Translations under genes and position numbers: made by a program
Shown: positions 48,391-56,487 of the stretch, in pieces
Position numbering within the stretch: position 1 is the stretch's first letter
How the letters are laid out: the number at the start of each line of letters is the position of its first letter
Source: Pseudonocardia benzenivorans CB1190
Lineage (GTDB): Bacteria; Actinomycetota; Actinomycetes; Mycobacteriales; Pseudonocardiaceae
Reading direction: 5' to 3'
Length of the DNA: 64,000 nt
NCBI RefSeq assembly: GCF_000196675.2
Contig: NC_015312.1
Location: 5,286,501 to 5,350,500, forward strand
The notes under the pieces: generated by a model
Seen by the model: only the letters and a program-made list of their open reading frames with translations
The model's database searches: none
Told to the model about the DNA's origin: nothing

Positions 48391-50235
48391 TCACGCATCG
48401 ACCGGCGCGGCATCGGTCCGGCGGCGGCGCGCCACGCCCAGCGGCCGCTCGCGATGGTGCTCCTCGGCGAGGTCGCGCAGCCGGCCGTCGAGCAACTGCT
48501 CGACGGTGACGAGACCGGCCAGGCGGGTCGGGTCGGTGCGGTCGACGACGGGGGCGGCCCCGACCGCGGCCTGCGCGAAGCGTGACGCGACGGCACGCAG
48601 CGTCTCCCCCGCCCCGACGACGAGCGGCTCGACGATCATGACGTCGCCGACGGTGGTGGCGTCGTCCGGCGGGTGGGTCAGGAGCCTGCGCGGAACGACC
48701 CCGACGATCGTCGCGTCGTCGTCGACCACGGGGAAGAGACGCTGCACGGGCGCGGGCCGCCCGCCCGCGCCACCCCCGCGACGGGGCACCTCCGCGGCGA
48801 GGACGCCGACGTCGACCGGGAGCGGGTCGTCGGCGACGAGAGTGCGCGGAGCGGCGTGCATGACCTCGTCGGCCCGCAGGACCTCCAGCGGGTCGACGTC
48901 GTACTCGCGCGAGAGGTGGTAGCCGCGGCGGGCGATCTTCTCGGTCAGCACCGAGCGGCGCAGCAGCAGCGCCGAGGTCCCGTAGGCGGCCGTTGACGCG
49001 ATGACCAGCGGCAACAGCATCGGCCAGGCGTGGGTGAGCTCGAGGGAGAACACCACGCCCGTCAGCGGCGAGCGCATCACCCCGCCCACCACGGCCGCGA
49101 GCCCGACGATCGCCCAGAACCCGGGCGCGACGGTGGGGAACAGGTGACCCTCCAGCGCTCCCAGCGACGCCCCGATCATGAAGACGGGCGCGAGTACCCC
49201 ACCGGAGGTTCCCGACCCCAGCGAGAGACCCCAGATCAGGCTCTTCACCGTCAGGATGCCGACGACCAGCGCCAGCGTCGCGTGTCCGGTGAGGAGCTCG
49301 CCGATGACGTCGTAGCCGACGCCGAGGGCGCGGGGCTCGATCAGCCCGCCGATCCCGATGATCAGGCCGCCGATCGCGGGCCACCACATCCAGTGCACCG
49401 GCAGCCGGGCGAACGTGTCCTCCGAGACGTAGACGAGCGCGGTCACCCCGACGGCCAGCAGCCCGCCGACGACCCCGGCGACGACGCACAGCCCGCTGTC
49501 CAGCGCCGGGACGTGCAGGTCGCCCAGCGAGACGGGAAAGATCGGGCCGCCCCCGAGCAGCGGGACGCGCACCAGCGTCGCGGCCGACACCGCCGCCACG
49601 ACGGGCAGGAAGCTGCGCGGCCGCCACTCGAACAGGAGCAGCTCGACGGCCAGCAGCACCGACGCGAGCGGCGAGTTGAACGTGGCCGCCATGCCCGCCG
49701 CGGCGCCGGAGACCATGAGCGCCTTGCGTTCGTCGGCCGACAGGTGCAGGTGCTGGGCGAGGATCGAGCCGATCGCCCCGCCGGTCATGATGATCGGGCC
49801 CTCGGCCCCGAACGGCCCGCCGGTACCGATGCTGACCGCCGCCGAGACCGGCTTGAGTACGGCGACGCGGGGCTCGACCCGGCTGCGCCGCACCAGGATC
49901 GCCTCGATCGCCTCGGGCATGCCGTGGCCGCGGATGCGCTCGGAGCCGAACCGGGCCATCAGCCCGATCACCAGCCCGCCCGCGACGGGCGCGAGCAGCA
50001 CCAGCCACGCGGGGTGCGGTTCGGCGCCGGGCGCCACGAGGTCGAACCCCACCCGGCCGTAGAACACCAGGTGCGTGACCAGGCCGATCAACCGCAGCAA
50101 CGCCCAGGCCGCGACGGCCCCGAGCGCACCGATCGGCAGCGCGAGCGCGACGATCAGCAGGACCCGCGGGGTGAGGGTGAAGTCGCCGAGGCGACGGTCG
50201 AGCCGGGATGCGTCCGTGGGTGCAGGCACCGGCAC
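48391..50235 (-). CDS. ClC-type chloride channel/antiporter with CBS domains
   Basis: The membrane part has the ClC selectivity segments: GTGGPFGAEGPIIMTGGAIGS with the gating glutamate, AGMAATFNSPLASVLLAVE, and LGSGTSGGVLAPVFMIGASLG. About 150 C-terminal residues form a CBS pair (DEVMHAAPRTLVADD, LFPVVDDDATIVGVVPRRLL, VGDVMIVEPLVVGAGETLRAV), which usually senses adenine nucleotides. The protein has 614 residues. It would exchange chloride for protons or conduct it. GTG is the start, shortly after a CGCAAT palindrome. Confidence 0.93.
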   Translation of the reverse strand: MPVPAPTDASRLDRRLGDFTLTPRVLLIVALALPIGALGAVAAWALLRLIGLVTHLVFYGRVGFDLVAPGAEPHPAWLVLLAPVAGGLVIGLMARFGSERIRGHGMPEAIEAILVRRSRVEPRVAVLKPVSAAVSIGTGGPFGAEGPIIMTGGAIGSILAQHLHLSADERKALMVSGAAAGMAATFNSPLASVLLAVELLLFEWRPRSFLPVVAAVSAATLVRVPLLGGGPIFPVSLGDLHVPALDSGLCVVAGVVGGLLAVGVTALVYVSEDTFARLPVHWMWWPAIGGLIIGIGGLIEPRALGVGYDVIGELLTGHATLALVVGILTVKSLIWGLSLGSGTSGGVLAPVFMIGASLGALEGHLFPTVAPGFWAIVGLAAVVGGVMRSPLTGVVFSLELTHAWPMLLPLVIASTAAYGTSALLLRRSVLTEKIARRGYHLSREYDVDPLEVLRADEVMHAAPRTLVADDPLPVDVGVLAAEVPRRGGGAGGRPAPVQRLFPVVDDDATIVGVVPRRLLTHPPDDATTVGDVMIVEPLVVGAGETLRAVASRFAQAAVGAAPVVDRTDPTRLAGLVTVEQLLDGRLRDLAEEHHRERPLGVARRRRTDAAPVDA

Positions 50236-50257
50236 ATGGTCACCGGATCACGTGCGG

Positions 50258-50274
50258 ACCGCAATCATTGCGGT
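50258..50274. promoter_or_regulatory. CGCAAT palindrome upstream of ClC gene
   Basis: accgcaatcattgcggt is a palindrome apart from its central base. It lies 23 bases upstream of the ClC start codon. Related sites occur at 47.5 kb. Confidence 0.55.
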
Positions 50275-50291
50275 GTCGCATCACACTGGGG

Positions 50292-51050
50292 TCAGGTCCG
50301 ACTGCGGCCGAGGCCCTCCCGGTAGCGGGCGAGCTGGTCGAGGGTCTCGGGGTGGTCGAACACCCGGCCGAACTCGACGGTGCTCTCGTCGATCCCGTCG
50401 GTCAGCGTCGTGTTCAGCCACGTCTCGAACAGCCGCTTCTGGCTCGCGACGACGGTGGCGGTGTGCCGCGAGGTCCGCTCGAGCCACCGGCCGAGCTCGG
50501 CGTCGAGCTCCGCCCGCTCGACGACGCCGTTGAGCAGGTGGAACGGCTCGAACACCGGGACCGGGTAGAGGTCGCCGGTCAGGATGATCTCCCTGGCCAG
50601 GCTCAGGCCGACGTGGTGGTGCAGCAGCGCCGCATCGATCACCGACGGCACCCCGACCTTGATCTCGGGCAGCCCGAACGACGAACCGGGCGTCGCGATC
50701 CGCAGGTCGCAGGCCAGGATCAGCTCGAACGCCAGGCCGAGGCAGTACCCGTCGACGACGGCGACAGTCACGACCTCGGCGGTGCGCACGGCGGCGATGA
50801 AGTCGCGCGCACCGCGGATGAACGCCTCGGCGCTGCCCGCCTCGAACGACTCGAACGCCGCGACGTTCATCCCCGCCGAGAAGGCCCGCTCGCCGGTGCC
50901 GCGGAACACGACGGCGCGGATGCCGTCGAGGTCGGCCAGCTCGGCGGTCGCGGACGCCAGGTCGGCGGGCATGATCGTGTTGAGCTTGGCAGGCCGGTCG
51001 AAGGTCAGGGTGAGCACCCCGTCGGTGCGCGTGGCGGCGATTCCGGTCAT
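50292..51050 (-). CDS. Enoyl-CoA hydratase/isomerase family protein
   Basis: The crotonase fold is seen in GVLTLTFDRPAKLNTIMPADLASA, FRGTGERAFSAGMNVAAFESF and VDGYCLGLAFELILACDLRIATPGSSFGLPEIKVGVPSVIDAALL. The second oxyanion glycine segment has GLAFEL instead of the usual GGGxEL, and the normal glutamates are replaced around VGVPSV. Activity may therefore differ from standard hydration. Length is 252 residues. It runs away from the HTH-TOBE gene across a short gap. The substrate is unknown. Confidence 0.87.
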   Translation of the reverse strand: MTGIAATRTDGVLTLTFDRPAKLNTIMPADLASATAELADLDGIRAVVFRGTGERAFSAGMNVAAFESFEAGSAEAFIRGARDFIAAVRTAEVVTVAVVDGYCLGLAFELILACDLRIATPGSSFGLPEIKVGVPSVIDAALLHHHVGLSLAREIILTGDLYPVPVFEPFHLLNGVVERAELDAELGRWLERTSRHTATVVASQKRLFETWLNTTLTDGIDESTVEFGRVFDHPETLDQLARYREGLGRSRT

Positions 51051-51125
51051 GTCGTGGGCCTTTCGAGGGGTTCTGCGGACGGCCGAGGGCGGCGTCGGAT
51101 GAGGGCGGTCCTAGGATCGTCGGCC

Positions 51126-51521
51126 ATGGCGAGGTTCCGGATCTCCCAGGCAGCGGACCTGATGGGCGTCAGCGACGACACGGTGCGCCGCCACATCGAC
51201 TCCGGGCGGCTACGGGCCGGCCTCGACGAGTCGAACCGCAAGGTCATCGAGGGCATCGACCTCGTCGAGTTCATCCAGAACCACAACCCGGCCCCCGACG
51301 ACCCGCTGCACGTGCGGACGTCGGCGCGCAACCGCATGGTCGGGCTCGTCACGAAGGTCACCACCGACAAGGTGATGGCGCAGGTCGAGATGCAGTGCGG
51401 GGCCAACCGGATCGTGTCGCTGATGAGCTCGGAGGCGGCGCGCGACCTGGGCCTGGAGCCCGGGTCGCTGGCGGTGGCCGTCATCAAGTCGACGAACGTC
51501 ACCGTCGAGACGCCGGGCTGA
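51126..51521 (+). CDS. HTH and TOBE (molybdate-binding-like) protein
   Basis: The first half is an excisionase/MerR-like helix-turn-helix (FRISQAADLMGVSDDTVRRHIDSGRLRA). The second is a TOBE/Mop domain (ARNRMVGLVTKVTTDKVMAQVEMQCGANRIVSLMSSEAARDLGLEPGSLAVAVIKSTNVTVET). Such HTH-TOBE proteins are linked to molybdate or tungstate sensing in actinobacteria. The length of 131 residues is typical. The last 23 bases overlap the end of the convergent amidohydrolase gene. No molybdate transporter is adjacent. Confidence 0.9.
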   Translation: MARFRISQAADLMGVSDDTVRRHIDSGRLRAGLDESNRKVIEGIDLVEFIQNHNPAPDDPLHVRTSARNRMVGLVTKVTTDKVMAQVEMQCGANRIVSLMSSEAARDLGLEPGSLAVAVIKSTNVTVETPG

Positions 51522-52491
51522 CGCGCGCCAGCGCCGCGAGCGCGTTGTCCCGGCCGATCGCCTGGCGCAGCGCGGCGTCGACGTGGTCGAGCACCGCGCC
51601 CGCGGGCGCCTCGCGGACGACGAACGGGTAGTCCGTCCCGAGCACGACGTGGTCGGCCCCGAACCGCTCGGCCGAGAGGGCGAGGCTGGCGGCGTCGTAG
51701 GTCAGCGAGTCGCACCAGAGGTCGCGTGCGAGCTGCGTGGGCGGTGGCGCGTCGGGCCGGTCGAGCGAGGAGCCCTTGTCCAGCCGCGGCAGGATCTGCG
51801 GCAGCGCTCCCCCGCCGTGGGCGAGGCAGACGGTGACGCCGGGGCGTCGCGGCGGGCGCGTCACCAGCCCGGCGCCGGCGATCGCGGTGGCCGACGGCAT
51901 GCCCAGCCCGAACCCGAGCCCGAGTGCGACGGCGCGCGGATCGAGCGTCTGGTCGACGGGATGGACCAGCACGAACGCACCGAGCCCCGCCGCCTCGTCG
52001 AAGAACGGGTCGAGGACCGGGTCGGCCAGCTCCGTCGTGCCGACCACGGTACCGATCTCGACGCCGGCGAACCCGAGGTCGAGCACGCAGCGGCGCAGCT
52101 CGCCGACCGCCGCCTCGACGTCCTGCAGCGGGACGGCGCCGAGCGCGAACAGCCGGTCGGGCGCCTGCCCGCACAGGTCGGCCAGGAAGTCGTTCTGCGT
52201 GGCGCACAGGGCGACCGTGGGCGCGACTGGCTGGTCGTGCGAGAGCGTCACCGGGATCGGCGAGACGAACTGCGCCGCCACGCCGTCGGCGTCCATGTCG
52301 GACAGCCGGCGCCGCGCCGACCAGCAGCGATCGTCGATCTTCCGGTACAGGGCCCCGTCGAGCAGGATGTCCGCCGCGTCGTCCGCCGTCCTCTCGACGG
52401 TGGGCCAGCGACCGGGGCCCGGCGCCGCCAGGTCGGGGGCGATCGCATGCGTGTGGACGTCGATCCGGCCGCGGGGAACGTTGGCTCGCAC
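51499..52491 (-). CDS. Amidohydrolase family protein (ACMSD-like)
   Basis: The metal-dependent hydrolase fold is shown by IDVHTHAIAPD (HxH), AALGAVPLQDVEAAV-type barrel segments, FVLVHPVDQ, VCLAHGGGALPQILPRLD and VVLGTDYPFVVRE with the catalytic aspartate. These motifs match 2-amino-3-carboxymuconate-6-semialdehyde decarboxylase and related decarboxylases. It would decarboxylate or hydrate an aromatic-derived acid. GTG was chosen because upstream sequence is arginine-rich and non-coding in character. Confidence 0.88.
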   Translation of the reverse strand: MRANVPRGRIDVHTHAIAPDLAAPGPGRWPTVERTADDAADILLDGALYRKIDDRCWSARRRLSDMDADGVAAQFVSPIPVTLSHDQPVAPTVALCATQNDFLADLCGQAPDRLFALGAVPLQDVEAAVGELRRCVLDLGFAGVEIGTVVGTTELADPVLDPFFDEAAGLGAFVLVHPVDQTLDPRAVALGLGFGLGMPSATAIAGAGLVTRPPRRPGVTVCLAHGGGALPQILPRLDKGSSLDRPDAPPPTQLARDLWCDSLTYDAASLALSAERFGADHVVLGTDYPFVVREAPAGAVLDHVDAALRQAIGRDNALAALARVSPASRR

Positions 52492-52564
52492 GGACCGACC
52501 GTATCCCCGGGCCCGTGGCGCCTCCCCGGGCGGCACCACGGCCCCGGAGCCCGCAGCGGCGTCT

Positions 52565-53167
52565 CTAGTCCGGAATCTCGTCCTGGCCGCCGACGACGAC
52601 GCCGAAGAGGTCGGCGATCGAGGCCAGGCTCGCCGCCTGCAGTGCCGAGGCCGCGACCTCGCCGGACCCGTCGGCACCGGGCAGGGTGCGGGTCGCCGTG
52701 GCCGCGCCGACCACCGTGGGCGAGTAGCCGAGGCTGAACGCGCCGCGTGCCGTCGAGTTCACGCACATGTGCGTCATGAAACCGGCGAGCAGCAGCGGGC
52801 GGCCGGGGTGCTGCGCGAGCAGCGAGCCGAGCTCGGTCCCGGTGAACGAGTTGGGGTAGTTCTTCACGACCGTCGGCTCCCCGGCCCGCGGCGCGACCCG
52901 GTCGACGATCGCCCCGATCTCCTCGCGCACGTCGTAGGGCGACCCGGGGCCGGCGTCGTGCTGGATGTGGATGACCGGGATGCCGGCGCTGCGGGCCCGG
53001 TCGAGCAGCTGCTCGGCCTGGTCGAGTGCGGCCTGGACGCCCTCGAGCTCCATGAGCCCGCGGGTGTAGGTGTTCTGGCAGTCGATCATGACGAGGCTGG
53101 ACGCCGACAGGGCGGGCGGGTCGGCGGGCAGGCCGCTCACCGCGCGCAGGGTCGTCGGACCGGACAT
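52565..53167 (-). CDS. Isochorismatase-like cysteine hydrolase
   Basis: The Asp-Lys-Cys triad of the family is visible: LVMIDCQNTYTRG, TVVKNYPNSFTGTEL and LLAGFMTHMCVNSTARGAFSLGY. This group includes nicotinamidase, N-carbamoylsarcosine amidase and isochorismatase. At 200 residues it is normal. ATG at MSGPTT was preferred to one five codons earlier. The substrate is not determined. Confidence 0.9.
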   Translation of the reverse strand: MSGPTTLRAVSGLPADPPALSASSLVMIDCQNTYTRGLMELEGVQAALDQAEQLLDRARSAGIPVIHIQHDAGPGSPYDVREEIGAIVDRVAPRAGEPTVVKNYPNSFTGTELGSLLAQHPGRPLLLAGFMTHMCVNSTARGAFSLGYSPTVVGAATATRTLPGADGSGEVAASALQAASLASIADLFGVVVGGQDEIPD

Positions 53168-53264
53168 GGGTACTCCTCGCACGTCGTCGGGCAGGGTGCG
53201 CTCGACCGTATCCGGACGGGGCCGCGGCCGGCACCGTCCGGAGGACCCGCTGTCGCGGGTGCCC

Positions 53265-54260
53265 TCATTCGCCCACCAGCACCGCCGCGCCGGTGACCCG
53301 GCCGGCGGCCAGATCGGCGAGCGCCCGGTCGGCGGTCGACATCGGACGCGGGTCGACGGTCGGCCGCACCCGCAGCGCGCCGGCGAGCCGCAGGAACTCC
53401 TCGCCGTCGGCCCGGGTGTTGGCGGTGACGCTGCGCAGCTGTCGCTCGCGGAACAGCTCGCGCTCGTAGTCGAGCGCCGGGACGTCGGAGAGGTGGATGC
53501 CGGCGACGGCCAGCGTGCCGCCCGCGTCGAGTGCGCGCAGCGCGAGCGGCACGACGCCCCCGTCGGGCGCGAACGTCACGGCCGAGTCGAGCGGTTCGGG
53601 CGGGCCGTCGGCGGCCGGACCGGCCGACGCCGCGCCCAGCGACAGGGCGAGCTCGCGGGCCGCCGGGGAGCGGGTCAGCACGTGGACCGTGGCGCCCTGG
53701 GCGATCGCGACCTGCGCGACGACGTGCGCCGAGGCCCCGAAGCCGTAGATCCCGAGCCGCCCGCCCGGCGGCAGCTCGGCCCGGACCAGCGCCCGATAGC
53801 CGACGATCCCGGCGCACAGCAGCGGCGCCGCGGTGACGTCGTCGAGCGCGGCGGGCAGCGCGTAGGCGTAGGCCTCGGGCACGACGGCGCGCTCGGCGTA
53901 CCCGCCGTCGGCGTCCCAGCCGGTGAATGCGGCGTCGGGACAGAGGTTCTCCCGGCCGGTGCGGCAGAACCGGCACCGCCCGCACGTGCCGCGCAGCCAC
54001 GCCACGCCGATCCGGTCGCCGATCCCGAACCGGCCGGCACCCGGGCCGAGCGCGTCGACCGTGCCGACGATCTCGTGCCCCGGCACCGTCCCGGGACGCC
54101 GCGGCGGCAGGTCACCCTCGGCCAGGTGCAGGTCGGTGCGGCACACCCCGCACGCGCGCACCCGGATCCGCACCTCGCCGGGCCCGGGCTGCGGGTCCGG
54201 GAGCTCCGCCCGGACCAGCGGTGATCCCGGTCCGGGGCGGTCGACGATCCACGCGTCCAC
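53265..54260 (-). CDS. Zinc-dependent alcohol dehydrogenase
   Basis: The medium-chain dehydrogenase shows catalytic zinc residues in ACGVCRTDLH and VPGHEIVG, the structural zinc lobe CGRCRFCRTGRENLC, and a cofactor loop GIYGFGASAH with one glycine replaced by alanine-containing GFGASA, typical of the AdhA-like actinobacterial group. The protein has 331 residues. It ends six bases before... the next gene on the same strand lies just downstream of it in sequence order, the aldo-keto reductase being upstream, so the two are probably one operon of carbonyl reductases. Confidence 0.91.
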   Translation of the reverse strand: MDAWIVDRPGPGSPLVRAELPDPQPGPGEVRIRVRACGVCRTDLHLAEGDLPPRRPGTVPGHEIVGTVDALGPGAGRFGIGDRIGVAWLRGTCGRCRFCRTGRENLCPDAAFTGWDADGGYAERAVVPEAYAYALPAALDDVTAAPLLCAGIVGYRALVRAELPPGGRLGIYGFGASAHVVAQVAIAQGATVHVLTRSPAARELALSLGAASAGPAADGPPEPLDSAVTFAPDGGVVPLALRALDAGGTLAVAGIHLSDVPALDYERELFRERQLRSVTANTRADGEEFLRLAGALRVRPTVDPRPMSTADRALADLAAGRVTGAAVLVGE

Positions 54261-54266
54261 GCGACG

Positions 54267-55310
54267 TCAGAGCTCACCGCGGCGCGCGGACCGCCAGAGG
54301 TCGACGTCCGCCTCCTCGGCGACCAGTGCGTCGATCTCGGCGAGCTCGGCGTCGGAGAGCACGAGGTTCTCCAGCGTCGCGACGTTCTGCTCCAGCTGCT
54401 CGACCCGCGACGCACCGATCACCAGCGACGTGACGCGCTCGTCGCGCAACGCCCACGCCAGCGCGAGCTGCGCGAGCGTCTGACCGCGCTGCTCCGCGAT
54501 CCCGGCCAGCGACCTCAGCCGGTCGACCATGTCGCCGGTCAGCCACTCGGCCGGCAGCGTCGAACCGCGCGAGGCCCGCGAGTCCTCGGGGATGCCGTCG
54601 AGATAACGCGAGGTCAGCAGGCCCTGGGCGAGCGCGGTGAAGCCGATGACCCCGAAGCCCTCGTCGGCGGCGGCATCGAGGAGGCCCTCGGTCTCGATCC
54701 AGCGGTTGAGCATCGAGTACGACGGCTGGTGGATCAGCAGCGGCGTGCCGAGCTCACGCAGCAGCCCGGCCATCCGGCGCGCGTCGGCGGCGGTGTAGGA
54801 CGAGATGCCGACGTAGAGCGCCTTGCCCGCCCGCACGGCCGCGTCGAGGGCGGCCGCGGTCTCCTCCGGCGGCGTCGTCGGGTCGAAGCGGTGCGAGTAG
54901 AAGATGTCGACGTACTCGAGGCCGAGCCGGCGCAGCGACTGGTCCAACGAGGACAGCAGGTACTTGCGCGACCCGCCGCCCTGACCGTAGGGACCGGGCC
55001 ACATGTCCCAGCCCGCCTTCGTCGACACGACGAGCTCGTCGCGGTACGCGGCCAGGTCCTCGCGCAGGATCCGGCCGGCGTTGATCTCGGCCGAGCCGTA
55101 CGGCGGCCCGTAGTTGTTGGCGAGGTCGAAGTGCGTGATGCCCAGGTCGAAGGCGCGCAACGCGATCGCCCGCTGGGTCTGCATCGGACGGTCGTCGCCG
55201 AAGTTGTGCCAGAACCCGAGGGAGAGCAGCGGCAGGTCGAGGCCCGAGCGGCCGCAACGCCGGTAGCGCATCGTGCCGTCGTAGCGTGCCGGGTCGGGGC
55301 GGTGGGACAT
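54267..55310 (-). CDS. Aldo-keto reductase (YghZ/L-glyceraldehyde 3-phosphate reductase-like)
   Basis: The barrel enzyme matches YghZ: MRYRRCGRSGLDLPLLSLGFWHNFGDD, HFDLANNYGPPYGSAEINAGRIL with the catalytic Asp and Tyr, VVSTKAGWDMWPGPYGQGGGSRKYLLSSLDQSLRRLGLEYVDIFYSHRFDP, and VIGASRVEQLEQNV for NADPH binding. The 347-residue length is typical. It reduces aldehydes, possibly methylglyoxal. It is followed after six bases by the zinc alcohol dehydrogenase gene on the same strand. Confidence 0.92.
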   Translation of the reverse strand: MSHRPDPARYDGTMRYRRCGRSGLDLPLLSLGFWHNFGDDRPMQTQRAIALRAFDLGITHFDLANNYGPPYGSAEINAGRILREDLAAYRDELVVSTKAGWDMWPGPYGQGGGSRKYLLSSLDQSLRRLGLEYVDIFYSHRFDPTTPPEETAAALDAAVRAGKALYVGISSYTAADARRMAGLLRELGTPLLIHQPSYSMLNRWIETEGLLDAAADEGFGVIGFTALAQGLLTSRYLDGIPEDSRASRGSTLPAEWLTGDMVDRLRSLAGIAEQRGQTLAQLALAWALRDERVTSLVIGASRVEQLEQNVATLENLVLSDAELAEIDALVAEEADVDLWRSARRGEL

Positions 55311-55366
55311 CGAGAGGCTCCTCGGTCGTCGGTCCGCCCCAACCGTGGCACACCGGCGCGATGGCG

Positions 55367-55657
55367 TCAGCCGTGATCGGCGGACACGACGACCGGCATC
55401 CGGCGCAGCCGTTCGACCAGCAGGTCGGCCTCGGCGGCGGTGAGCGACACCGTGGCGCTCACCGGGCTCTCGACGACGCCGTCGCGGACGTCGACGGACA
55501 GGTCGTGCACGCGGTACATCCGGCCGCGCAGCATCGCGACGACGCGCAGCGCGCCGTCGAGTCCGCCGCCGACGTAGGCGGTGACACGCCGCTGGGCGAC
55601 GAGGTCGCGGGCGACGGGGCGGGGGGCGACGGCGGGCCGCGTGAGGGTGACAGTCAT
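55367..55657 (-). CDS. ACT-domain protein (acetolactate synthase small-subunit-like)
   Basis: The 96-residue protein ends in an ACT-like fold: RRVTAYVGGGLDGALRVVAMLRGRMYRVHDLSVDVRDG, then SPVSATVSLTAAEADLLVERLRRMPVV. It resembles short IlvM/IlvN-type regulatory subunits of acetolactate synthase. No large subunit is in the window. Upstream on its strand lies a short ORF rich in isoleucine codons and a strong stem-loop, which supports a branched-chain amino acid connection. The start ATG overlaps a cggatcc/ggatccg inverted repeat region. Confidence 0.72.
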   Translation of the reverse strand: MTVTLTRPAVAPRPVARDLVAQRRVTAYVGGGLDGALRVVAMLRGRMYRVHDLSVDVRDGVVESPVSATVSLTAAEADLLVERLRRMPVVVSADHG

Positions 55658-55728
55658 GACGGATCCGTTCCAGGAGCTGGGCGTTCGGAGGGATCCGGAC
55701 CAGGTTCCGGCGAGGACGCACGGCGACG

Positions 55729-55759
55729 GCGCGCCGGCGACCTGGCTCAGCCGGCGCGC
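55729..55759 (-). promoter_or_regulatory. Attenuator-like stem-loop after ilv-type leader
   Basis: A perfect 10-bp stem gcgcgccggc/gccggcgcgc encloses an 11-base loop. The last four sense codons of the leader ORF form the 5' arm and its stop codon lies in the loop. Ribosome position on the leader would therefore decide whether the stem forms. No T-tract follows, so the mechanism could be transcriptional or translational. Confidence 0.6.
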
Positions 55760-55791
55760 TCGATAATGATCAGGAACGACGACGCGCGCAC
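55747..55791 (-). CDS. Branched-chain amino acid leader peptide
   Basis: A 14-residue ORF, MRASSFLIIIERAG, contains Phe, Leu and three consecutive Ile codons. Such runs are diagnostic of ilv attenuation leaders. The GTG follows tacggt, a possible -10 box, by six bases, which would make the transcript leaderless. It precedes the ACT-domain gene by about 90 bases. The small size leaves room for chance, but the residue run and overlapping stem-loop argue against it. Confidence 0.6.
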   Translation of the reverse strand: MRASSFLIIIERAG

Positions 55792-55849
55792 GGCCCGACC
55801 GTAACAGATCGTCCCGCCGTCGGGCAGCCGACGGGCGCACACTGGGCGG

Positions 55850-56338
55850 GTGCCGGACCCGACCACCGCTGCGCTCATCCGCCGCTACTACGACGCCTGC
55901 ACCGACGGCGACCTCGCCGAACTCGGTGCGACGCTGCACCCCGACGTCGTGCACTGGTTCCTCGCGCCCAACGTCGGCTCGGCGCCGGTGCGGGGGCGCG
56001 AGCACCTCGCGCGTTACTGGCGCAAGGTCACGCGGATGATCGACGCACGCTGGGTCGTCGACCACGTCGTGACCGACGGGGACGAGGCCGTCATCGAGTG
56101 GACGATGTTCTGGCGGCCCGACGGTGCGGCCGAGCGCGTCGCGACGCGGGGCGCGGAGTGGTTCGTGCTGCGCGACGGGCTGATCGCCGAGATCCGCTCC
56201 TACTACCAGCAGCGTCCGGAGACGACCGGTCTCGACGGCTTCCCCTACGCCGAGCGCGGCTACGCCGTGGCCGGCCGCGAGGCCAGCGACGTGCACCCGG
56301 ACGCGGTCGAGCACCGCGCTCCCCCTGGGGGCGTCTGA
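55850..56338 (+). CDS. SnoaL-like/NTF2-fold protein
   Basis: The 162-residue protein has the SnoaL pattern: LIRRYYDACTDGDLAELGATLHPDVVHWF at the start, VRGREHLARYWRKVT, VIEWTMFWRPDG and ATRGAEWFVLRDGLIAEIRSYYQQ. The cone-shaped fold binds small hydrophobic molecules; some members are isomerases or hydrolases. Divergent from the attenuator-led gene, it shares its promoter region. The stop codon lies inside an 18-bp inverted repeat shared with the convergent ligase gene. Confidence 0.87.
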   Translation: MPDPTTAALIRRYYDACTDGDLAELGATLHPDVVHWFLAPNVGSAPVRGREHLARYWRKVTRMIDARWVVDHVVTDGDEAVIEWTMFWRPDGAAERVATRGAEWFVLRDGLIAEIRSYYQQRPETTGLDGFPYAERGYAVAGREASDVHPDAVEHRAPPGGV

Positions 56339-56487
56339 CGGATCGCCGTCGATGGGCTCAGTGATCCGGGCGGTTCGTGGCAAGGCGGAGCCGGGTCGGC
56401 ATACCGGGCGTATTCGGGCCTGGCGACAACGCAGTCACGGATCGCCCGGGCGCCGAGACCGCGACGAGTGATCCGTCAGACGCCCCC
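56327..56487. repeat. 160-bp segment with 18-bp terminal inverted repeats
   Basis: gggggcgtctgacggatc at the left end is repeated in perfect inverse orientation at the right end. Both arms hold the stop codons of the convergent SnoaL and ligase genes, and each gene ends in GGV. Internal cggatcgcc...gtgatccg hairpin units repeat within it. It could be a small mobile element, a duplicated terminator or a hot spot for inversion. Confidence 0.65.

Noticed and set aside
56345..56469. tRNA-like gene suggested by ggcggttcgtgg between SnoaL and LigD genes
   Set aside because: No cloverleaf with a seven-base acceptor stem and anticodon arm can be drawn; the hairpin units explain the symmetry better.
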